A stretch of DNA of 64,000 nucleotides. It comes from JAIVHA01 sp965367295. Its GTDB lineage: Bacteria; Pseudomonadota; Gammaproteobacteria; DSM-19610. Positions 16,439 to 25,618 of the stretch are shown piece by piece. The stretch covers positions 1 to 64,000 of the forward strand of contig CBDUHN010000011.1 of NCBI GenBank assembly GCA_965367295.1. The letters are read 5' to 3'. The translations under genes and the position numbers were made by a program. How positions within the stretch are numbered: the stretch's first letter is position 1; every line of letters starts with the position of its first letter. Under the pieces are notes generated by a model. The model did not search any database. It saw only the letters and a program-made list of their open reading frames with translations, and was not told where the DNA came from.

Positions 16439-17296
16439 CTAAATAAAACCCGCCTCACCAGCATTCATCAGCTTTGCCGTCACCATGGCCACCGCCATAC
16501 CTTCTTCATCCAGCAGTTCGGGGATCATGCGATAGCTCTCCACCAGCCGGGCAGGCGCTGCCTGCGTGGCCCGCTCCAGCCGCGCACGGGTATCAACATG
16601 CAATGACTGATGCACCAATAGCAGCGGTGCCAGATGATCATGAAAGGCCATCACCAACTCATGCTGTATGGCCTCCGGCCAGCCGTACTCAGCCACCAAC
16701 AGTTCGGGAAAGCCATCCGCGGGAAGATGACGCCCCACGAGTTCAGCCTCGACCCGCAAGCCGTTCAGCCCCTCTCCCGCCCCGCCATCATGGCGCCGGA
16801 ACCACTGTGCCGATGGTTGCGGCCGGGCGGCGTAATTCACCATTCGTTCCAGTTCCGCCTGGCACTCGAGGGCGCTGCAGGCCTGCTGCGCCCGGTTACG
16901 CAGAAACGGCACCTGGAAACGGGATTCACCCGGCGGGAAGGGACGCCAGACCGGGTTCTGTACCGATCCCATATCGCGCTCCCAGTGACAGGTCTTGAGC
17001 AGGGCCAGCGGCATGCGACTCTGCTTGTGCAGCAGCCAGAATTCATAGCGGTCCTGCAGGGGAAAGGGCATGGCGGGACGATCGCGGATAGCGGCCAGCA
17101 GTGCATCCTTGGGCAGCAGCTCGAAGCCGCAGTTGTGACTTGCCTCGGAGACAGACCAGAATTGCTGGCTGTCATACACACGGCGCGGCTGCCAGCGTTC
17201 GCCACTGCTGGAATAGGCACGCACAACACCGGTGTCGATCACCTGTATCACCCCCAGGTAGGGGTTTACCCGACGCACAGCGTAATAGCGGATCAT
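16439..17296 (-). CDS. Conserved-looking protein of unknown function
   Basis: 285 residues, cytoplasmic by appearance (no signal peptide or membrane helix). It begins MIRYYAVRRVNPYLGVIQVIDTG and has a Trp- and Arg-rich first half (WELLHKQ-like segments, NPVWRPFPPGESRFQVPFL) and a helical second half. I do not recognise a family. Composition is like neighbours and coding character is good through the length. It is divergent from the Crp-like gene with 122 bases between, and its end faces the porin end. Confidence 0.6.
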   Translation of the reverse strand: MIRYYAVRRVNPYLGVIQVIDTGVVRAYSSSGERWQPRRVYDSQQFWSVSEASHNCGFELLPKDALLAAIRDRPAMPFPLQDRYEFWLLHKQSRMPLALLKTCHWERDMGSVQNPVWRPFPPGESRFQVPFLRNRAQQACSALECQAELERMVNYAARPQPSAQWFRRHDGGAGEGLNGLRVEAELVGRHLPADGFPELLVAEYGWPEAIQHELVMAFHDHLAPLLLVHQSLHVDTRARLERATQAAPARLVESYRMIPELLDEEGMAVAMVTAKLMNAGEAGFI

Positions 17297-17418
17297 AGGG
17301 CGAGTATCGCGGATTCATCATGGGCTGCCAATATGCCCACACAGGGGATTTCAAATACCCTGTGCCTGTCTATTCTGCGCTATAGTCCTGCTCTGGAATT
17401 CCCTCACAAGCCAGCCAC

Positions 17419-18156
17419 ATGCCAACCACCAGCAACCCGATCCTCGACAGCCTGCTCTCCAGTCTCGACGACAAGGCCAGCCAGTTTCTGATGGAATACG
17501 GCCGCAAACGACGCTTTCAGCCCGGTGAACTCGTGGCCCGGGAGGGCGAACCCTGCACCCATGTGTACATCATCCTCAATGGCGCCGCCAACATCATCAA
17601 GGACGATGCACACCATAATGCCAACATCATCGCCCAGGTACGCAAGGGTGCCATCATCGGGGAAATGGGCGTGTTCATGGACCTCAAGCGTTCAGCCACC
17701 ATTCGTGCCGAAGAGGATCTCATCGCACTGGAACTGAAGAACGAGGATTTCGTCACCGCACTGCTCAATTTCCCGGCCCTGACGGTACGTCTGCTGCGTT
17801 CCCTTTCCAACAAGGTAAGCGACATCAATCACCGCCTGGTCAATACCCTGCATACCAACCATATGCTCTATCTCGGCATCCGCATAGCCGATGAACTCTA
17901 CGAGCGCAGCGGTACAGTGAATAGCGATGCGACGGCCGGCGGCAAGGACAGGACTCCCCTGCGACTGAATCTGGACCCCATTGCACGGGAAAGCGGCCTG
18001 TCACGGCTTGACCTGACCAATGCGTTGATCCATTTCAATAGCAGCGGGGTCATCGAGGAGCTGCATTTCAAGCAGGGCGACCGGGTGGAATTCCTGTGTC
18101 ACCGCAGCCAGTTGCGGGATTTCCTGCACAATGCAGCGATGCAGAGTGCCAAGTGA
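17419..18156 (+). CDS. Crp/Fnr-family regulator with cyclic-nucleotide-binding fold
   Basis: 245 residues. Residues about 30-140 are a cNMP-binding fold (GELVAREGEPCTHVYIILNGAANII and GAIIGEMGVFMDLKRSATIRAEEDLIALEL, in which GEMGVFMDLKRSAT corresponds to the phosphate-binding cassette). The C-terminal part (about 185-240) is a winged helix with IARESGLSRLDLTNALIHFNSSGVI. The recognition helix lacks the E..SR pattern of FNR/CRP, so its target DNA differs from TTGAT boxes. No Fe-S cysteine cluster. Single gene. Ligand and targets unknown. Confidence 0.8.
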   Translation: MPTTSNPILDSLLSSLDDKASQFLMEYGRKRRFQPGELVAREGEPCTHVYIILNGAANIIKDDAHHNANIIAQVRKGAIIGEMGVFMDLKRSATIRAEEDLIALELKNEDFVTALLNFPALTVRLLRSLSNKVSDINHRLVNTLHTNHMLYLGIRIADELYERSGTVNSDATAGGKDRTPLRLNLDPIARESGLSRLDLTNALIHFNSSGVIEELHFKQGDRVEFLCHRSQLRDFLHNAAMQSAK

Positions 18157-18241
18157 GGTACCGGCTGGAATCAAGCCAGAGAGGATGCTACGGGAGCTGT
18201 GTTACGACAGCCCCGAATTCAGTATTGCCTAGCGAATAACG

Positions 18242-18277
18242 TCCCCTCTCCCTCCGGGAGCGAGATAGGGAGAGGGA
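18242..18277. repeat. Family B palindromic repeat
   Basis: CCCCTCTCCCTCCGGGAG followed by CGAGATAGGGAGAGGG. It forms a C/T-rich arm and a G/A-rich arm and lies between the convergent ends of the Crp-like gene and nnrS. Closely related copies lie at about 25.6, 32.2, 34.6 and 59.2 kb. Confidence 0.65.
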
Positions 18278-18327
18278 ATTCAGCGGCGCTCGATGCGAAC
18301 AGGCATGGCCCTCCATGCCACCCGCAC

Positions 18328-19563
18328 TCAGCCACTCCGCCCGTCCACCCTTGGTGCGCAATACATGGCACCATAGCGCAGTGCCCAGGGCAGCAGGCAC
18401 AACAACCACAAACCGGCCGCCAGCAGATTGGTGGAGATCCCGAACAGGGCATGGAGTCCGGGCAGTTCGGCCAGCACCCGCGACAGCGCGGCAAGATTCA
18501 GCCCGGCAAACAACAGCGCGGTGAAGCGATCCAGTTGCAGGGGACGGCCCGAATGACCCAGGGTGACCCGTGAGGCCATGGCCATGGTCATGGCGGAGAT
18601 AAAACCGATCCCCAGGGCATGCAGGGGCGCCCGCCCCAGCGACAGCGATCCCTGCAGCAGCCACAGCAGGTCCTGGGCCACGAACAGCAGCATGGCGATG
18701 CCCAACCAGGCAAAGGCGATATGCAACACCGCCAGCAGTGGCACCGCAAAGCTGCGCCGAAAGCCCCAGCGTAGCGTCAGATAGGCACTGCCCACCAGCA
18801 GCGGCAGGTCCGTCAGCAGCATCCAGTCCTGCGCCCCGAACCCTTGCAGCAGACCGTGCAACACCGCCGCTGCCACCATGAGGCGCAGCAGGCCGAAGGG
18901 CTGTACCTGCTCATAAGGCGACAACACACAACTACTGAAAAACGGCAGCATACGATGTGCAACCGTCATCAGCAGTGGTACCAGGAATCCCCACAGCCCC
19001 ACCAGCATCGCCAGGCTATAGGCACTGGGCCGATCCAGCAGTAACCCCATGCCATACATCAGCATGCCCAGCCCCGCCATGATCAGATAGCCGTTGATCA
19101 GGGTTTCATAGCGCTTGTCACTCGTCGGCGCCTGCCGGTATACCCGCAGCAGCGACCACACCCCGGACAACCAGCCAACCAGTAGCATGATTACGCCCAC
19201 GACCATGACCAGCCGATGGGTATAACTGCCAACATAGAGCACTGGCAGGGCCGCAAACATCCACAGAAAGCTGCGCACATAGTCGCGACGCGGAATCAGC
19301 GTGCCGTTCATCCAGCGCGGATAGGTGGTCATCAGGAACCCGAAAATAAAAAACGGAAACACCGTGTAGAGCATCAGAAAACCATGCACCCAGAGACCGG
19401 GTACCTGCAGTGCCGGGGCGGGTAATCCCGCATAGCGGCCGAGCAGTTCCACCCCCCACAGCAGCAGTACCAGCACCAGTTGCAGCGCTCCGCCGAACAT
19501 CATCATGCGATGCGGCGCCGCCGAGAAGATCTCCCAGCGGGTATAACCCTGTCCGCTATTCAA
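18328..19563 (-). CDS. nnrS: NnrS family membrane protein
   Basis: 411 residues with about twelve transmembrane helices. It has the NnrS N-terminal motif EIFSAAPHR and conserved His residues in membrane helices, for example GLWGFLVPLLMTVAHRMLPFF and HALGIGFISAMTMAMASRVTLGHSGR. NnrS is a heme- and copper-containing membrane protein linked to NO stress and denitrification. The first codon is TTG 19563, whose bases overlap the TGA of nirN (TTGA), and it is needed to keep the SAAPHR motif in place. Last gene of the nir operon. Confidence 0.9.
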   Translation of the reverse strand: MNSGQGYTRWEIFSAAPHRMMMFGGALQLVLVLLLWGVELLGRYAGLPAPALQVPGLWVHGFLMLYTVFPFFIFGFLMTTYPRWMNGTLIPRRDYVRSFLWMFAALPVLYVGSYTHRLVMVVGVIMLLVGWLSGVWSLLRVYRQAPTSDKRYETLINGYLIMAGLGMLMYGMGLLLDRPSAYSLAMLVGLWGFLVPLLMTVAHRMLPFFSSCVLSPYEQVQPFGLLRLMVAAAVLHGLLQGFGAQDWMLLTDLPLLVGSAYLTLRWGFRRSFAVPLLAVLHIAFAWLGIAMLLFVAQDLLWLLQGSLSLGRAPLHALGIGFISAMTMAMASRVTLGHSGRPLQLDRFTALLFAGLNLAALSRVLAELPGLHALFGISTNLLAAGLWLLCLLPWALRYGAMYCAPRVDGRSG

Positions 19564-21110
19564 TGACTGGTCCCTTCCGATCGGGTGATCTTGTTGTAGA
19601 CGTTGTATTTGCCCGATGGTTTGTTCATGGGCAGGCGCTTGATTTCCTTGAGGGTGCTGGCGTCATAGATCACCACCGCACCATCCGGATCCCAGATACT
19701 CAGCAGGGCATATTTCCCATCGCGGTCGAATTCCACGTGGGCGGCGGTCTTGCCCGGTGCAGGGCGCAGGGTCTTGACGATCTCCAGGGTGCGTTTATCG
19801 ATGATGTGTACCTTGTCCTTGTTGGGACCGAAGAACACATCCACCCAGGCATAGGGTGTTTTTTCGTGGCTGCGCATGAAAAACCCCGGCCCCTCGGTCT
19901 TGATCCGCTTGATGGTCTTCCAGGTGGTCATATCGATCACACTCACCTCACCCTTGCTGAGATTGGGCGTGGCCAGCACAGGATGTCCCTGGTATTCGAA
20001 GGTGATGCCGGAACCGAGATGGGGCATACCATCGAGATCCAGGTCGGCAATCTTGCGGCGGATATTCAAGTTGACCACCTGGCCATTCTTGCCATTGCGC
20101 GCCGCACCGAACAGGTGGTCGTAGCTCTGGTCGAAAAAGAAATCGTCCAGGTAGTCATCCAGCGGGATGCGCCGCACGGGAAACAAGCCCTTCTCCGCCA
20201 AACCCTCCATGTAGCGGTAGTCATGCACCATGCCGCGGAACACCGGCTCCGGATTGTCCGAGTAGCTGATCTCCCAGACCTCGGGCAGGTCCTTGAGCGC
20301 GGCGATAAAACTGTTGCGCGGCGGCGCCACATACACGGCGCTGACCCGCGAAGGCTTGCCTAAATCATCCTCCACCTGGATACGCTTGATCAGCGACAGA
20401 TCCCGCGCATCGAACAACACCAGGCTATTGGGCAGATAATTGGCCACCATGACATAGCGGCCGTCGGCGGACACCGCCAGGTTGCGGGTATTGAGGCCGG
20501 CGCGGATCTCCACCACGGTTTTCAGGTTGTAGATATCGAACTTGCTGATCCAGCCGTCGCGGGAGGCGAAATACACATAGCGGCCGTCCGGAGAATACTT
20601 CGGCCCACCATGCAGGGCATAGCGGGTGGCAAAGCGGTGGATAGGTTCCATGCGATCGCCATCAAGCACGGTGGCATGGTGATCGCCCAGTTCCACCACG
20701 ATAAACAGGTTCATTGGATCGGCCTTGAACACCGGCTTATTACCGAGCTCATTCGCCGCATAATGCACCACGCGGCTGGCCTTGATCTCCTCGTCTCCCC
20801 ACACTGGCGTAATGGCGGGCGGGGTATAGATATAGTCGACCAGTAGCTGGATATCCGCGGCATCGAGCTTGTCCGCGAAGGCAGGCATCTGGGTCAGCGG
20901 CCGACCATTGGCAATCACCTCGGCGGCCTGGGCCGGCTTGGTGCGTCCCAGGCTTTCCGGTAGCAACACCGGCCCCATGGCACCCAGGCGCTGCTCACCG
21001 TGACAACTGGCGCAATGCTCCTGATAGAGTGCGGCGGCAGAACCCGCCGCCTGCGCATTCGTGAGCACAGAACAAAACACCAGCCACACCACTGCAATTC
21101 GTAGCCGCAT
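19560..21110 (-). CDS. nirN: NirN, cytochrome c/d1-domain heme d1 maturation protein
   Basis: 516 residues. Signal peptide 1-22, heme c motif CASCH (33-37), then an eight-bladed d1-type propeller from about 110 onward with NirS-like blades (SPDGRYVYFASRDGWISKFD, VSVIDMTTWKTIKRIKTEGPGFFMRSHEKTPY, PSGKYNVYNKITRSEGTSH). NirN is a periplasmic NirS paralogue that catalyses the last step of heme d1 synthesis by dehydrogenating dihydro-heme d1. It is told from NirS by its operon position, by a much shorter N-terminal region, and by the presence of a separate nirS. The start ATG lies 2 bases after the nirJ stop. Confidence 0.93.
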   Translation of the reverse strand: MRLRIAVVWLVFCSVLTNAQAAGSAAALYQEHCASCHGEQRLGAMGPVLLPESLGRTKPAQAAEVIANGRPLTQMPAFADKLDAADIQLLVDYIYTPPAITPVWGDEEIKASRVVHYAANELGNKPVFKADPMNLFIVVELGDHHATVLDGDRMEPIHRFATRYALHGGPKYSPDGRYVYFASRDGWISKFDIYNLKTVVEIRAGLNTRNLAVSADGRYVMVANYLPNSLVLFDARDLSLIKRIQVEDDLGKPSRVSAVYVAPPRNSFIAALKDLPEVWEISYSDNPEPVFRGMVHDYRYMEGLAEKGLFPVRRIPLDDYLDDFFFDQSYDHLFGAARNGKNGQVVNLNIRRKIADLDLDGMPHLGSGITFEYQGHPVLATPNLSKGEVSVIDMTTWKTIKRIKTEGPGFFMRSHEKTPYAWVDVFFGPNKDKVHIIDKRTLEIVKTLRPAPGKTAAHVEFDRDGKYALLSIWDPDGAVVIYDASTLKEIKRLPMNKPSGKYNVYNKITRSEGTSH

Positions 21111-21112
21111 GA

Positions 21113-22330
21113 TTACACCGCCCGTACCGGAATCACCTTGCGCTGCGCGTCACGACGATAGGGCGCGTTCTGCAAGCGCTCGTAGCCGCCCTCCACACCG
21201 ATCTCCTCGTCGTGCAGGTAGCAGGCCGGATCTTCCGCCCAGGGATCACCCGTGAGCTGCCAGGCCCGCACCCGGGTATTGCCGCCGCAGATATCCCGGT
21301 GCTGGCAGGCACCACAGCGACCGGTGACCGGACGTGGCTGCTGCTTGAAGCCTGCCATCAACGGATCGGAGGTGTCCTGCCAGATCTCCGAGAAGGGGCG
21401 CTGCTTCACATTGCCAAGATCGTAATCCCACCAGAAGGTATCCGGATGCACATTGCCGAGGTTATCGATATTGGCGATATACAGGCCCGAAGCATTGCCC
21501 CCCCACTGGGTGAGGCGCTGATGCATCGCATCGGCCTGTTCCGGAAAGCGTTCACGTACCCACTGCAGCAGGTAGACCCCGTCGGCATCATTGTTGCCGG
21601 TGACGAACTCCTTCGGCTGGCCCGCCTGGATGCCGCGCCAGCAGGTATCGAACAGCAGGTCCATGGCATCGCGGGTCATCTGGTGCACCACATCATCCTT
21701 GCGGTTGCGATTACCACGGCCCGCATAGTTCAGGTGCGAGAGGTAGAATTTATCCACCTCATGTTCATCCATCAGTCGCAGCACATCGGCCAGCTCGTGG
21801 GCGTTGTCCTGGGTGAGTGTGAAGCGCAGTCCTACCTTGATGCCGTGTTCATGGCACAGGGCGATTCCACGCATGGACTCATCGAAGGCACCCTGGCGGC
21901 GACGGAAACGATCATGGGTTTCGCGCAGGCCATCGATGCTGATGCCAACGTAGTCATAGCCGACGGCGGCGATGGCCTCGATATTCTCCTCAGTGATGAG
22001 GGTGCCGTTGGTGGACAGGCCGACATAGAAACCCATGGCCTTGGCGCGCTGGGAAATGGCGAAGATATCCGGGCGCAGCAGCGGCTCGCCGCCGGACAGG
22101 ATCAGCACCGGCACCCCGAAGGCGCGTAGATCGTCCATGACGGTAAACACCTCGTCGGTGGACAGCTCGCCGGGAAAATCCTTGTCAGCGGAAATGGAAT
22201 AGCAATGCTTGCAGGTGAGGTTGCAGCGCCGGATCAGGTTCCAGATCACCACCGGTCCCGGCGGGGTACGCCTGGGGCCGACCGGCGTCCGGTTGGCCAG
22301 GGCGGTCATGTATTGGGTGATACGGAACAT
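21113..22330 (-). CDS. nirJ: Radical SAM heme d1 biosynthesis protein NirJ
   Basis: 405 residues. Radical SAM cluster CNLTCKHCY with C36, C40, C43 and the SAM-binding ILSGGEPLL. The C-terminal SPASM-like Cys set (CGACQHRDICGGNTRVRAW, then DPACYLHDEEIG) probably holds a second cluster. NirJ removes the propionates of 12,18-didecarboxysiroheme to yield the keto groups of heme d1. It follows nirH after 83 bases, a gap that holds a dispersed repeat and the predicted start of transcription from an FNR-type promoter. Confidence 0.95.
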   Translation of the reverse strand: MFRITQYMTALANRTPVGPRRTPPGPVVIWNLIRRCNLTCKHCYSISADKDFPGELSTDEVFTVMDDLRAFGVPVLILSGGEPLLRPDIFAISQRAKAMGFYVGLSTNGTLITEENIEAIAAVGYDYVGISIDGLRETHDRFRRRQGAFDESMRGIALCHEHGIKVGLRFTLTQDNAHELADVLRLMDEHEVDKFYLSHLNYAGRGNRNRKDDVVHQMTRDAMDLLFDTCWRGIQAGQPKEFVTGNNDADGVYLLQWVRERFPEQADAMHQRLTQWGGNASGLYIANIDNLGNVHPDTFWWDYDLGNVKQRPFSEIWQDTSDPLMAGFKQQPRPVTGRCGACQHRDICGGNTRVRAWQLTGDPWAEDPACYLHDEEIGVEGGYERLQNAPYRRDAQRKVIPVRAV

Positions 22331-22357
22331 TGGGCGCTCTCCTGGAGTTTATGGATC

Positions 22358-22379
22358 TCGGAATGAATCCAACCTGCAT
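22358..22379. repeat. Family A repeat copy between nirH and nirJ
   Basis: TCGGAATGAATCC followed by AACCTGCAT matches the dispersed CCGAATGAATCCGG..CCTGCA unit with two or three changes. It lies in the nirH-nirJ gap, inside the operon. Confidence 0.5.
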
Positions 22380-22412
22380 CCCTACAGCGGAAACGGGGTC
22401 TCTTTATGTTGT

Positions 22413-22454
22413 GTTATACGGGGCGCCCGTTTCCCGTACCTTGATCTTTATCAA
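22413..22454 (-). promoter_or_regulatory. Predicted FNR/DNR-dependent promoter for nirJ-nirN-nnrS
   Basis: Reading the minus strand, TTGATAAAGATCAA (22441-22454) is a perfect TTGAT-N4-ATCAA box inside the 3' end of nirH. A TATAAC -10 element lies at 22413-22418. If transcription starts near 22406, the box centre is at -41.5, the class II FNR position. It would give nirJ, nirN and nnrS their own oxygen/NO-controlled promoter. Confidence 0.6.
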
Positions 22455-22962
22455 ATCTCAGGCCAGTCTTTTTCAGGATGCGGGTGCTGAACAGCACCTC
22501 GTGGGCACGGCAATCCGCCCCCAGGCAATCACGGATGATTTCGATCTGGCCGGCCACCTCATCGCGGTCGTGGCCGTGTACCATAGCGAACAGGTTGTAG
22601 GGCCAAAGTGGCAGATGACGTGGCCGCCGGTAGCAATGACTGACGAAGGACAACGCACCGACCCGGGCACCAAGCTCCGATACCCGTTCATCGCGCACAT
22701 CCCAGACCGTCATGCCGTTGGCCCGGTAGCCAAGCCGGTAGTGATTGGGCACCGCACCAATACGGCGGATCACACCCCGTTGCACCAGTATCTGCATGCG
22801 CCGCATCAGCTCAGCGGCCTCGATACCGACCTGTTCCGCAAGTGCATGATAGGGCCGCTCCACCAGCGGCAGACCCGCCTGGCAGGCCACCACGATACGC
22901 CGGTCCACGGCATCCAGCGGCGTCACCGCCGCCGATCCTTCCGGCTGCAACAGGGCATTCAT
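22414..22962 (-). CDS. nirH: Siroheme decarboxylase subunit NirH (AhbB-like)
   Basis: 182 residues. An N-terminal AsnC/Lrp-type winged helix (DRRIVVACQAGLPLVERPYHALAEQ) is followed by a ferredoxin-like domain carrying CYRRPRHLPLWPYNLFAMVHG, the AhbB-type signature. NirD, NirL, NirG and NirH together decarboxylate siroheme to 12,18-didecarboxysiroheme in heme d1 synthesis. Despite the Lrp-like fold they are enzymes. The start ATG overlaps the nirG stop. The last codons overlap an FNR-type box. Confidence 0.92.
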   Translation of the reverse strand: MNALLQPEGSAAVTPLDAVDRRIVVACQAGLPLVERPYHALAEQVGIEAAELMRRMQILVQRGVIRRIGAVPNHYRLGYRANGMTVWDVRDERVSELGARVGALSFVSHCYRRPRHLPLWPYNLFAMVHGHDRDEVAGQIEIIRDCLGADCRAHEVLFSTRILKKTGLRFDKDQGTGNGRPV

Positions 22963-23411
22963 ACCGCGAACCTCAGGTTGAGGAAGTATTCCTCTTCCTT
23001 GGGGAAGTTGTAGACGGGGTAACCGGTGCGCTGTTCAATGGCCGTAATCACCTCGTTGATCTGTTCGGGTAATTCGGTGGCCAGCACGAACCAGATATTC
23101 AGGGCATGATCCCGTTCATAGTTGTGCGCCACTTCGGGAAAGGCATTGACCTGCTCGATCACCCGCTCCAGGTCCGCAGCCGGTACTTGCATGGCTGCCA
23201 GAGTCAGCCCACCTCCCAGCTGCTCAGCATGGATCAGCGGCCCGAAGCGCGACAGCACGCCGCTCTCCAGCAAGGCCTCCAGCCGGGTGATCAGCTGTTG
23301 TTCGGGAATGCCCAGCTCCGTAGCCACCTCGGCATAGGGCCGTTCGCTGACGGGAAAACCATCCTGTAGCCGGTTGAGTATGGCGCGGTCCTGTGCGTCG
23401 AGGGCATCCAT
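22959..23411 (-). CDS. nirG: Siroheme decarboxylase subunit NirG (AhbA-like)
   Basis: 150 residues from ATG 23411, which overlaps the nirL stop (TGATG). A longer frame to 23462 would run into nirL and adds residues without family similarity. AsnC-type helix-turn-helix (DAQDRAILNRLQDGFPVSERPYAEVA), then AHNYERDHALNIWFVLA, the AhbA-type signature with the conserved His-Asn-Tyr. Partner of NirH, NirD and NirL in siroheme decarboxylation. Confidence 0.92.
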   Translation of the reverse strand: MDALDAQDRAILNRLQDGFPVSERPYAEVATELGIPEQQLITRLEALLESGVLSRFGPLIHAEQLGGGLTLAAMQVPAADLERVIEQVNAFPEVAHNYERDHALNIWFVLATELPEQINEVITAIEQRTGYPVYNFPKEEEYFLNLRFAV

Positions 23412-23941
23412 CAGCAGGACTCCTGGCGACGACGATAATTGGCGCCGCGCTGCTTGAAGCAACGGCGGCTGAACAACACCTGGTGCTCTACACCCTCCGC
23501 GGCACAGGTGGCCGCCAGCGTATCCACCTTCTCCAGCACCGCCTCACGGTCCTTGCCGTGAATCATGCAAAACAGATTATAGGGCCATTGCGCACCGCGA
23601 CGTGGCCGCTGGTAACAGAGAGTCACGAAGGGGAACTGCGCGAAGCAACGTCCCAGCGCGGCGACCTGCGCGTCCGGCACATCCCACACCACCATCGCAT
23701 TGGCGTCGTAGCCCAGTTTGCGATGCCGCACCACCACACCCATGCGCTTGATCACGCCGTCGCGGCGCAGCCGTTCGATGCGGGCAATCACCTCGTCTTC
23801 CGACATCTGCAGCTGCTCACCCAGTTCCGCGAAGGGACGCGATACCAGCGGCAGTCCTTCCTGGATGCGCTCCAGCAGGCGGCGGTCATCGGCGTCGATA
23901 CCACTGCGGTCGACCAGGCGTTGGCTGACATTCAGTTCCAT
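23411..23941 (-). CDS. nirL: Siroheme decarboxylase subunit NirL (AhbB-like)
   Basis: 176 residues. It has the same two-domain plan as NirH: an Lrp-type winged helix (DRRLLERIQEGLPLVSRPFAEL), then CYQRPRRGAQWPYNLFCMIHGK. By order in the operon and by similarity it is NirL, which pairs with NirD. The start overlaps the nirD end by 10 bases and the stop overlaps the nirG start, so translation is coupled. Confidence 0.92.
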   Translation of the reverse strand: MELNVSQRLVDRSGIDADDRRLLERIQEGLPLVSRPFAELGEQLQMSEDEVIARIERLRRDGVIKRMGVVVRHRKLGYDANAMVVWDVPDAQVAALGRCFAQFPFVTLCYQRPRRGAQWPYNLFCMIHGKDREAVLEKVDTLAATCAAEGVEHQVLFSRRCFKQRGANYRRRQESC

Positions 23942-24417
23942 TGCAGTTCGAACCCCAGGTCGATGTGATAATCCTCGATCATGGGCAGCACCAGCGCTGT
24001 AAGCCCGGTCTGCCGCTCCAGTTCGGTGATGGCCTCTGCCAGTTTGCCTTCACTGGCGGCGGTGGCCACGAACCAGAGATTGAAGCGATGTTCCCTTTCG
24101 TAGTTGTGATTCACCGCAGGATGGTCGCTGACAAGCTGGGCCACCGCTTCCAGTCGATCCGGCGCCACCGCCATCGCGGCCAGGGTACTGGCACCCACCC
24201 GGTGAATGGCCAGTACCGGACCCACCCGGCTGATGACCTCCGCGTCACGCAGTTCCGCCAGCGCCGCCAGTACCTCCGCCTCACTCACACCCAGCTCCTG
24301 CGCCATGTCCGCATAGGGTGTCGGAGACAACGGCATATCCTGCTGGTATTCATTCAGCAACCGACGTTGAAACGGATTCAACACCATTCCGTTAGCCGTG
24401 TTTTCCTGCTGCGTCAT
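23932..24417 (-). CDS. nirD: Siroheme decarboxylase subunit NirD (AhbA-like)
   Basis: 161 residues. Winged-helix half (NPFQRRLLNEYQQDMPLSPTPYADMA) and AhbA-type NHNYEREHRFNLWFVAT motif. In several bacteria NirD and NirL are one protein or a tight pair; here they are two overlapping genes. It lies 9 bases after nirF. Confidence 0.92.
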   Translation of the reverse strand: MTQQENTANGMVLNPFQRRLLNEYQQDMPLSPTPYADMAQELGVSEAEVLAALAELRDAEVISRVGPVLAIHRVGASTLAAMAVAPDRLEAVAQLVSDHPAVNHNYEREHRFNLWFVATAASEGKLAEAITELERQTGLTALVLPMIEDYHIDLGFELQWN

Positions 24418-24426
24418 CGCGTTCTC

Positions 24427-25602
24427 CTACAGCCCGATACGGTGTGCGCGGTCGGTGAAAAAGATACCGCTTGGCTTGATGGCGGGCAGGGTTTTCAAGA
24501 GTGTAAAGGTTGCGGTGTCATACAGATTCAGCCGGTCTTCATCGCGCACCGAGATCCACACCTGCTCACCGCGGGGAGTGAACTCCATGTGGAGTACCGC
24601 CTTGCCTGGCGTCAGGGTATGCACGATCGACAGTGTATCCACGTCGATCACCTGCACCGTGTCGTTGAGCGGGTGGGCGAAGTTCACCCAGATCTGCCGA
24701 CCATCGGGGCGCGCCATCACGAACACCGGCTGGCCATGGGTGGGGATGCGCTTCACCAGCTGCCAGTCTACCCGGTCGATCACCAGCACCTCGTGATGGC
24801 CCACCGCCGGCACAAAGGCATAGTCCTCCGTTATGGTCCAGCCTTCCAGGTGCGGCATCTTGTACACCGGCAGTTTCTGTTCGCCCTTGCCGTATTCGGC
24901 CAGTACCCGTTGCACACCTCGCTCCGGGTGCCAGAGGTCCAGCTTCGCCAGCCCATCCTCACCGAACAGGCCAGCCAGGTAATAACGGCCATCGGGAGAG
25001 ATCAGCGCATCGTAGGGCTGACGCCCGATGTCATGAAATTTCTGTACCTGCGGCATGGCAGGATCGGCAAGATCGGCAATCCAGATTTCGCCAGCATCAA
25101 ACAGGCTGAACACGAACCGTTGACCAGGGGCGTCCACCAGCCCGACCACCTTGGACTGCTCGCCGGCCGCGCCGTAGATAGCGGGGATATCCGCCACCAG
25201 CGCCAAACTGTCGGCATCAAAAATTCGCACCCCGCCGGGTTCATAGTTGGACACGGCAATCAGCCGGCCATCCTGCGAGATGGCGCCGCCAATACTGTTG
25301 CCCGACTGCATCACCCGTTTCACGATGCGATTGCGCAGCAGGTCCACCTTGGTGAGTCCGCCATCGCGCCCGAACACATAGCCATAGCGACCATCACGGG
25401 AGAACACCACGGAGGCATGGGACAGGTCACCCAGGCCCTCGATCTGCGCCAGACGGGTCCGCTGGGTAGTATCCACCACCAGCACGCTGCCCGTGGCCCG
25501 TTCGATCACCAGACCCAGATCACCGGTGCCGCGCAGCGTGCTGCAACCGGACAGCATCCACAGGGCCGTGAGCAACATCAGAACCCCCAGGCGGGTGAAC
25601 AT
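24427..25602 (-). CDS. nirF: NirF, heme d1 biosynthesis lipoprotein
   Basis: 391 residues from ATG 25602. The N-terminus is a lipoprotein signal (hydrophobic run, then LSGC with the lipid-carrying Cys at 20), so the protein should be anchored facing the periplasm. The rest is a d1-type propeller without heme c (SRDGRYGYVFGRDGGLTKVD, SQDGRLIAVSNYEPGGVRIFD, MPHLEGWTITEDYAFVPAVGHHEV). NirF is required for a late step of heme d1 synthesis. A frame extending to 25674 overlaps nirC and would bury the signal peptide, so it was not chosen. Confidence 0.93.
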   Translation of the reverse strand: MFTRLGVLMLLTALWMLSGCSTLRGTGDLGLVIERATGSVLVVDTTQRTRLAQIEGLGDLSHASVVFSRDGRYGYVFGRDGGLTKVDLLRNRIVKRVMQSGNSIGGAISQDGRLIAVSNYEPGGVRIFDADSLALVADIPAIYGAAGEQSKVVGLVDAPGQRFVFSLFDAGEIWIADLADPAMPQVQKFHDIGRQPYDALISPDGRYYLAGLFGEDGLAKLDLWHPERGVQRVLAEYGKGEQKLPVYKMPHLEGWTITEDYAFVPAVGHHEVLVIDRVDWQLVKRIPTHGQPVFVMARPDGRQIWVNFAHPLNDTVQVIDVDTLSIVHTLTPGKAVLHMEFTPRGEQVWISVRDEDRLNLYDTATFTLLKTLPAIKPSGIFFTDRAHRIGL

Positions 25603-25618
25603 GGCGTTGCACGAAGCA

